Assembly (NCBI GenBank): GCA_017848115.1
Contig: JAGAKZ010000028.1
Location: 1 to 64,000 of the forward strand
Length of the DNA: 64,000 nt
Source of the DNA: Oscillospiraceae bacterium
GTDB taxonomy: Bacteria > Bacillota > Clostridia > Oscillospirales > Ruminococcaceae
Direction: 5' to 3'
The notes beneath the pieces are model-generated. The model was not told the origin of the DNA and searched no databases. It saw only the letters and a list, made by a program, of their open reading frames with translations. Every line of letters begins with the position of its first letter. The first letter of the stretch is position 1. The position numbers and the translations under genes are program-made. Below are positions 60,747 through 64,000 of this stretch, in pieces.

Positions 60747-63710
60747 TCAGTGTTTCCCTAAAACAACGTCATCTTTTGAAATGTACTGTTTAAGATATGC
60801 AAGGTCTGCTATATCAACGGAACTGTCATACCATACATCTGCTCTTTCAAGCTGTGCGTCATCAAATGTTTTGTCATTGAGAAGATAAAGACTAAGATAA
60901 GTAAGATCTGTAAGGTCAACTACATTATCGGCATTTATATCACCGTATTTCATTTCAGGAACTACAGGTGCTGTCGTAGTAGCTGATGTGGTAGTAGTGT
61001 CAGTGTCATTATTATCGTTATTGCCACCGTTTTCATACATGGGAAGCGGAGTTGCCTTTTGCTGTGCAAACTTGCTCATGTCTGCACCTTTTCCTGACAA
61101 TGCAGATGATTTTACTTCAAGAAATCCCTGTGTATTTATAGAACCGTCAGAGTTTCTCCAGAGTTTATGAAAATCAGAACCCATCTTCGGTGCTGATACA
61201 CTTACAAAATCACTGTCCGAAGGAGCAGTAGTCTGACTTCCTGCTTTACTGTTTGAAACAGCTGTCGAAGAATCTATTTTCCAGTATGCATTGCTGTTGT
61301 ATATTACCGAGTTTGATATAGTACCGTTAAATTTGTCATTATTACAGCTGTTTCCACCCGTGTATGAAAGAAGATTTTTAAAAGTACCTGCACTGCATCT
61401 GTCAAGCTGGAAATTGGCTTTTGAACCGCCTACAGCATTTTTGTATGATGTACAGCCTGAAAGCAACGCAAATAACGGATTGTTATTATCAGTAAATCCA
61501 TGATGAAGATTTTCAAAAGCAATACTGTTTTCAACTGTGTGAGCAGTTCCAACTCCTGCACCACCAAGCTTAAATCCGTTTCCGTCACAGTCACCGTATC
61601 CTCTTCCGTCTTCAGTATAACCGTTTCTGAATGAAACACAATTTTTTATAGTAACGACTCCTATAGGACCTGTTTCAGTCTTGGCATAGAGATCCCAACC
61701 GTCATCGCTGTTGTTGTATGCCATGCAACCGTCAAATACATTCTGCTCACCGCAAGTAAGCTTTGCTGCAAATCCGTCTGCATTTTCCATAGTCTCGTCA
61801 TCGCAGTTATTCATAGATGTACAGTTTTTGATATAGTTATTTGTAGGCCACTCGCTTATAGAATTGTAGGCCGAATTATAACGGCTCAGTTGCAGACCTG
61901 TATCCTGGTTTCCTGAAAAAATGCACATCTCTACTATATTGTTGTCACCCGAAAGCAACATTCCGTTGTCGCCTGCATTTTGCACAGTTACTCCGTACCA
62001 GTGCCACCAGCTTGCATCAAGTACAACACCTCTGTTACTTCCGCTCACTGAAAGTGCCGAAAAATCAAATACCGCACTCTCTCCCGGAACTGAGGCAACT
62101 GTTCTGTATGCACCTGATTTTCCGCTCATAGCTTCTGTTATAACTATAGTCTTATCAAAATTATAAACTCCGCCTTTAAGCCAGATCACTCCTCCGTCTT
62201 CGAGTTTTGAAAGCGCATTTTCAAAACTTGTCGGATCGTCATATGTTCCGCTACCGTTTGACGATGCTGAAGGTGAACAATATATCTGCATTGTTGCCTT
62301 GTTATTGTCATTGTTTTGAGTATTATCCGTACTTGTAACCGGTGGCTGTGTATCCTGAGTATCCTGAATATTTCCGCCGTACATGGAATTCATAACAGAT
62401 ATCACATCGTAATTATCGTTTGTTCCTTTTGAAAATACATTTTTGATATTACAATCATTTGCCTGCGAATCGCTTAGCTGTCTTCTGCTGTCATTTACAA
62501 CTGCGCCTGCTCCGAATGAATGATATTCAAAAAAACGTGCGTTTTTATATGAGTTACCGCTCATATCGCCGTATCCCTCAGACTTGACACATTCGGACAT
62601 ATAGCAGTTTAAAAATGTTGCAGATGCATCAGCTCCCCATGGTCTTGCAAGTCTGTAAGCACCGTCACCTATTCCTTTTTCAGCAGTAAAACGACAGTTA
62701 TTGAAAACATAACCATACGCATTTGATGAAGCTGTACGTGGTGCTGTAAAGCAACCGTCTTTTTTATACTGAGTATATCTGCCGACTATATCACAATCTT
62801 CAAAGTATGAACGTCCGTCGCCGTATATAAAGTCAACGTTTCCTGTTATATAGCATTTGTAAAAATATTGTCTTGCTATCTTTGAAGAAGATGCATGAGC
62901 CAGAAGTGTGTCCTGATATCCGACAAGAGCAACATTTGCAAATACTGCCTTATCACATATTACGCACAGAGCGTCTGCCTGCTCATTTGAACCGTTTGTA
63001 TACGGATAAGTATTTTCAACAGTTATATTTTCAAGAGTGAATCCTGTTGCAGATGATTCTATCTTCATACAGTTTCTTTCACTCATTCCGTTTACATCTT
63101 TTGACGCTATGGAATAATAAACTCTTGTTTTAAGTCTGTCCTGACCTATTATGCTTATACCTTCTTTTTTTACAACTACTCTCTCGTTATAGTCTCCGTT
63201 TTTTACAAATATCACATCACCTGCATTTGTGCTGTCAACAGCTGACTGAAGAGTGGTGTATACCTTACAGCCCGAACTGTCTGCTTTTCCGGATCTGTCA
63301 ACGACTGCATCATATTCTTTAAGATAAACATAGTTAAAGGTTTTTCTTGTTGTTTTACCAGAAGTATCGGTAAAATATATATTTACATCATTTCTTCCTC
63401 TTTTGAGCGTCCCGTTAAAATCAAATGAACCACCTGCCTGTACATCAGAAGAAGCTGTAGTATTTCCGTTTACCTCAAGTTTTATTTTTCCTGCTTTATT
63501 TACAGTACCTGACATATAAAATCCGTTTGATGTAAGTGTATCATCTGACTTTGAAATGATATTTATATCAGCAGAATCATTTCCATATGCAAATGAACTT
63601 ATTGATGTAACCGCCAGAACATCGTGATCGTTTTCAAAGCTCTGACAAACAGAAGAAGCAAGACACAATGCGCATACAAATGCAGTTATTTTTTTGGAAA
63701 TCGTTTTCAT
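60747..63710 (-). CDS. bifunctional pectin methylesterase (CE8) / pectate lyase (PL9) with dockerin
   Basis: 987 residues: signal peptide (about 1-25), a beta-sandwich-like N-terminal module (about 38-130), a CE8 pectin methylesterase (about 135-440) with GYQDTLLA, GNVDFIYGDG (catalytic Asp) and RLARPWG, an Asn/Thr linker, a PL9 beta-helix lyase (about 475-880) with NADGFAAKLTCGEQN (catalytic-type Lys) and NNSDDGWDLY (Ca-binding Asp), a linker and a dockerin (about 925-987; DINADNVVDLTDL, DVWYDSSVDIADL). De-esterification followed by cleavage would yield unsaturated oligogalacturonides for the importer and GH105 encoded at 4-8 kb. It starts 36 bp after the maf-like gene and may share its transcript. 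Confidence 0.92.
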   Translation of the reverse strand: MKTISKKITAFVCALCLASSVCQSFENDHDVLAVTSISSFAYGNDSADINIISKSDDTLTSNGFYMSGTVNKAGKIKLEVNGNTTASSDVQAGGSFDFNGTLKRGRNDVNIYFTDTSGKTTRKTFNYVYLKEYDAVVDRSGKADSSGCKVYTTLQSAVDSTNAGDVIFVKNGDYNERVVVKKEGISIIGQDRLKTRVYYSIASKDVNGMSERNCMKIESSATGFTLENITVENTYPYTNGSNEQADALCVICDKAVFANVALVGYQDTLLAHASSSKIARQYFYKCYITGNVDFIYGDGRSYFEDCDIVGRYTQYKKDGCFTAPRTASSNAYGYVFNNCRFTAEKGIGDGAYRLARPWGADASATFLNCYMSECVKSEGYGDMSGNSYKNARFFEYHSFGAGAVVNDSRRQLSDSQANDCNIKNVFSKGTNDNYDVISVMNSMYGGNIQDTQDTQPPVTSTDNTQNNDNNKATMQIYCSPSASSNGSGTYDDPTSFENALSKLEDGGVIWLKGGVYNFDKTIVITEAMSGKSGAYRTVASVPGESAVFDFSALSVSGSNRGVVLDASWWHWYGVTVQNAGDNGMLLSGDNNIVEMCIFSGNQDTGLQLSRYNSAYNSISEWPTNNYIKNCTSMNNCDDETMENADGFAAKLTCGEQNVFDGCMAYNNSDDGWDLYAKTETGPIGVVTIKNCVSFRNGYTEDGRGYGDCDGNGFKLGGAGVGTAHTVENSIAFENLHHGFTDNNNPLFALLSGCTSYKNAVGGSKANFQLDRCSAGTFKNLLSYTGGNSCNNDKFNGTISNSVIYNSNAYWKIDSSTAVSNSKAGSQTTAPSDSDFVSVSAPKMGSDFHKLWRNSDGSINTQGFLEVKSSALSGKGADMSKFAQQKATPLPMYENGGNNDNNDTDTTTTSATTTAPVVPEMKYGDINADNVVDLTDLTYLSLYLLNDKTFDDAQLERADVWYDSSVDIADLAYLKQYISKDDVVLGKH

Positions 63711-63746
63711 AAATTATTAAACCTCACACTTCTTTTTTAATTTCTT

Positions 63747-64000
63747 TTAAAAATTTCCTAACACCCTTTTTAACCTTGCAACAGGAAGCCCCATTACAGT
63801 AAAGAAATCCCCTTCTATTCCCTCTACCAGAACACATCCCTCTCCCTGAATACCATAAGCTCCTGCCTTATCCATAGGATCTCCTGTTTTTATGTAGCCA
63901 AGTATCTCACTCTCATCAAGTTCGTAAAATCTGACTTTTGTTTCCTGAGAAAAACTTTCCTTCCTGTCACCTTGTACCAGACAAACGCCTGTAATGACCT
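63747..64000 (-). CDS. maf: Maf family nucleotide pyrophosphatase, 5' end outside window
   Basis: The last 84 codons of a Maf protein read leftward to a TAA at 63747: VRFYELDESEILGYIKTGD, DKAGAYGIQGEGCVLVEGI, GDFFTVMGLPVARLKRVLG. The KAGAYGIQG segment and VxGLP ending are diagnostic. Maf/YhdE proteins hydrolyse non-canonical nucleoside triphosphates. Just over half of the usual roughly 190 residues is missing at the window edge. Confidence 0.9.
   Translation of the reverse strand, partial: VITGVCLVQGDRKESFSQETKVRFYELDESEILGYIKTGDPMDKAGAYGIQGEGCVLVEGIEGDFFTVMGLPVARLKRVLGNF

Noticed and set aside
1-64000. CRISPR arrays, tRNA or rRNA genes, complete insertion sequences
   Set aside because: None recognised by eye. 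Only the partial Rpn-like nuclease at the left edge and the agrB relic hint at mobility or rearrangement.

Overview
The window is an A+T-rich stretch from a Gram-positive anaerobe of the Ruminococcus type (Oscillospiraceae). The strongest evidence is a set of eight secreted proteins with dockerin or dockerin-like modules: three GH9 enzymes, one GH48 cellobiohydrolase, one CE8-PL9 pectinase, one expansin, one repeat protein and one orphan. It closely resembles cellulosome-forming ruminococci such as R. flavefaciens, but no species can be fixed by reading alone. Both ends are cut: an Rpn-like nuclease gene on the left and a Maf-like gene on the right.

Region 1 (about 0.7-17.9 kb) is a nearly complete pectin/galacturonate utilisation locus. 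One long leftward operon (uxaB-uxaA-kdgA/VOC-kdgK-kduI-kduD-solute-binding protein-GH105-two permeases-GH28-epimerase-yesL) diverges from a LacI-type regulator and uxaC. Cytoplasmic GH28 and GH105 would process imported oligogalacturonides. UxaC/UxaB/UxaA and KduI/KduD both converge on 2-keto-3-deoxygluconate, which KdgK and the aldolase take to pyruvate and glyceraldehyde-3-phosphate. Three copies of a TGTAAG-NN-CTTACA-like operator sit around the divergent promoters, which are themselves readable.

Region 2 (about 18-27.7 kb) is the most accessory-looking part. It holds an Agr-type quorum-sensing cassette (LytTR regulator, GHKL kinase, AgrD peptide, AgrB protease). Downstream are a small secreted Cys-rich protein resembling the lactococcin 972 family, a bacteriocin-type ABC permease/ATPase pair and a membrane-anchored accessory protein. 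A perfect 13-bp direct repeat at 22-bp spacing lies just upstream of the agrD promoter and looks like the regulator's binding site. A decayed second agrB copy lies at the far end of the cluster, followed by a large solute-binding-like lipoprotein.

Region 3 (about 27.8-49 kb) starts with a lone pilT and then carries the cellulosome genes. These are GH9-CBM3-dockerin, a leftward operon expansin/GH9/repeat-dockerin protein/VanY-like carboxypeptidase, a small membrane protein, another GH9-dockerin paralogue, and GH48-dockerin. A five-gene Gld-like ABC operon lies between the last two. GH48 has a long (690 bp) upstream region with two possible promoters and a 10-bp inverted repeat.

Region 4 (about 49-64 kb) is mostly housekeeping: cell-wall amidase, a chain-length/tyrosine-kinase-like protein with a degenerate P-loop, a dockerin-like secreted protein, htpG under a perfect CIRCE element, ricT, holB, an Orn/Lys/Arg decarboxylase-family gene, a DHH phosphoesterase and an LCP protein. 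It ends with the CE8-PL9-dockerin pectinase, whose extracellular products could feed the region 1 pathway.
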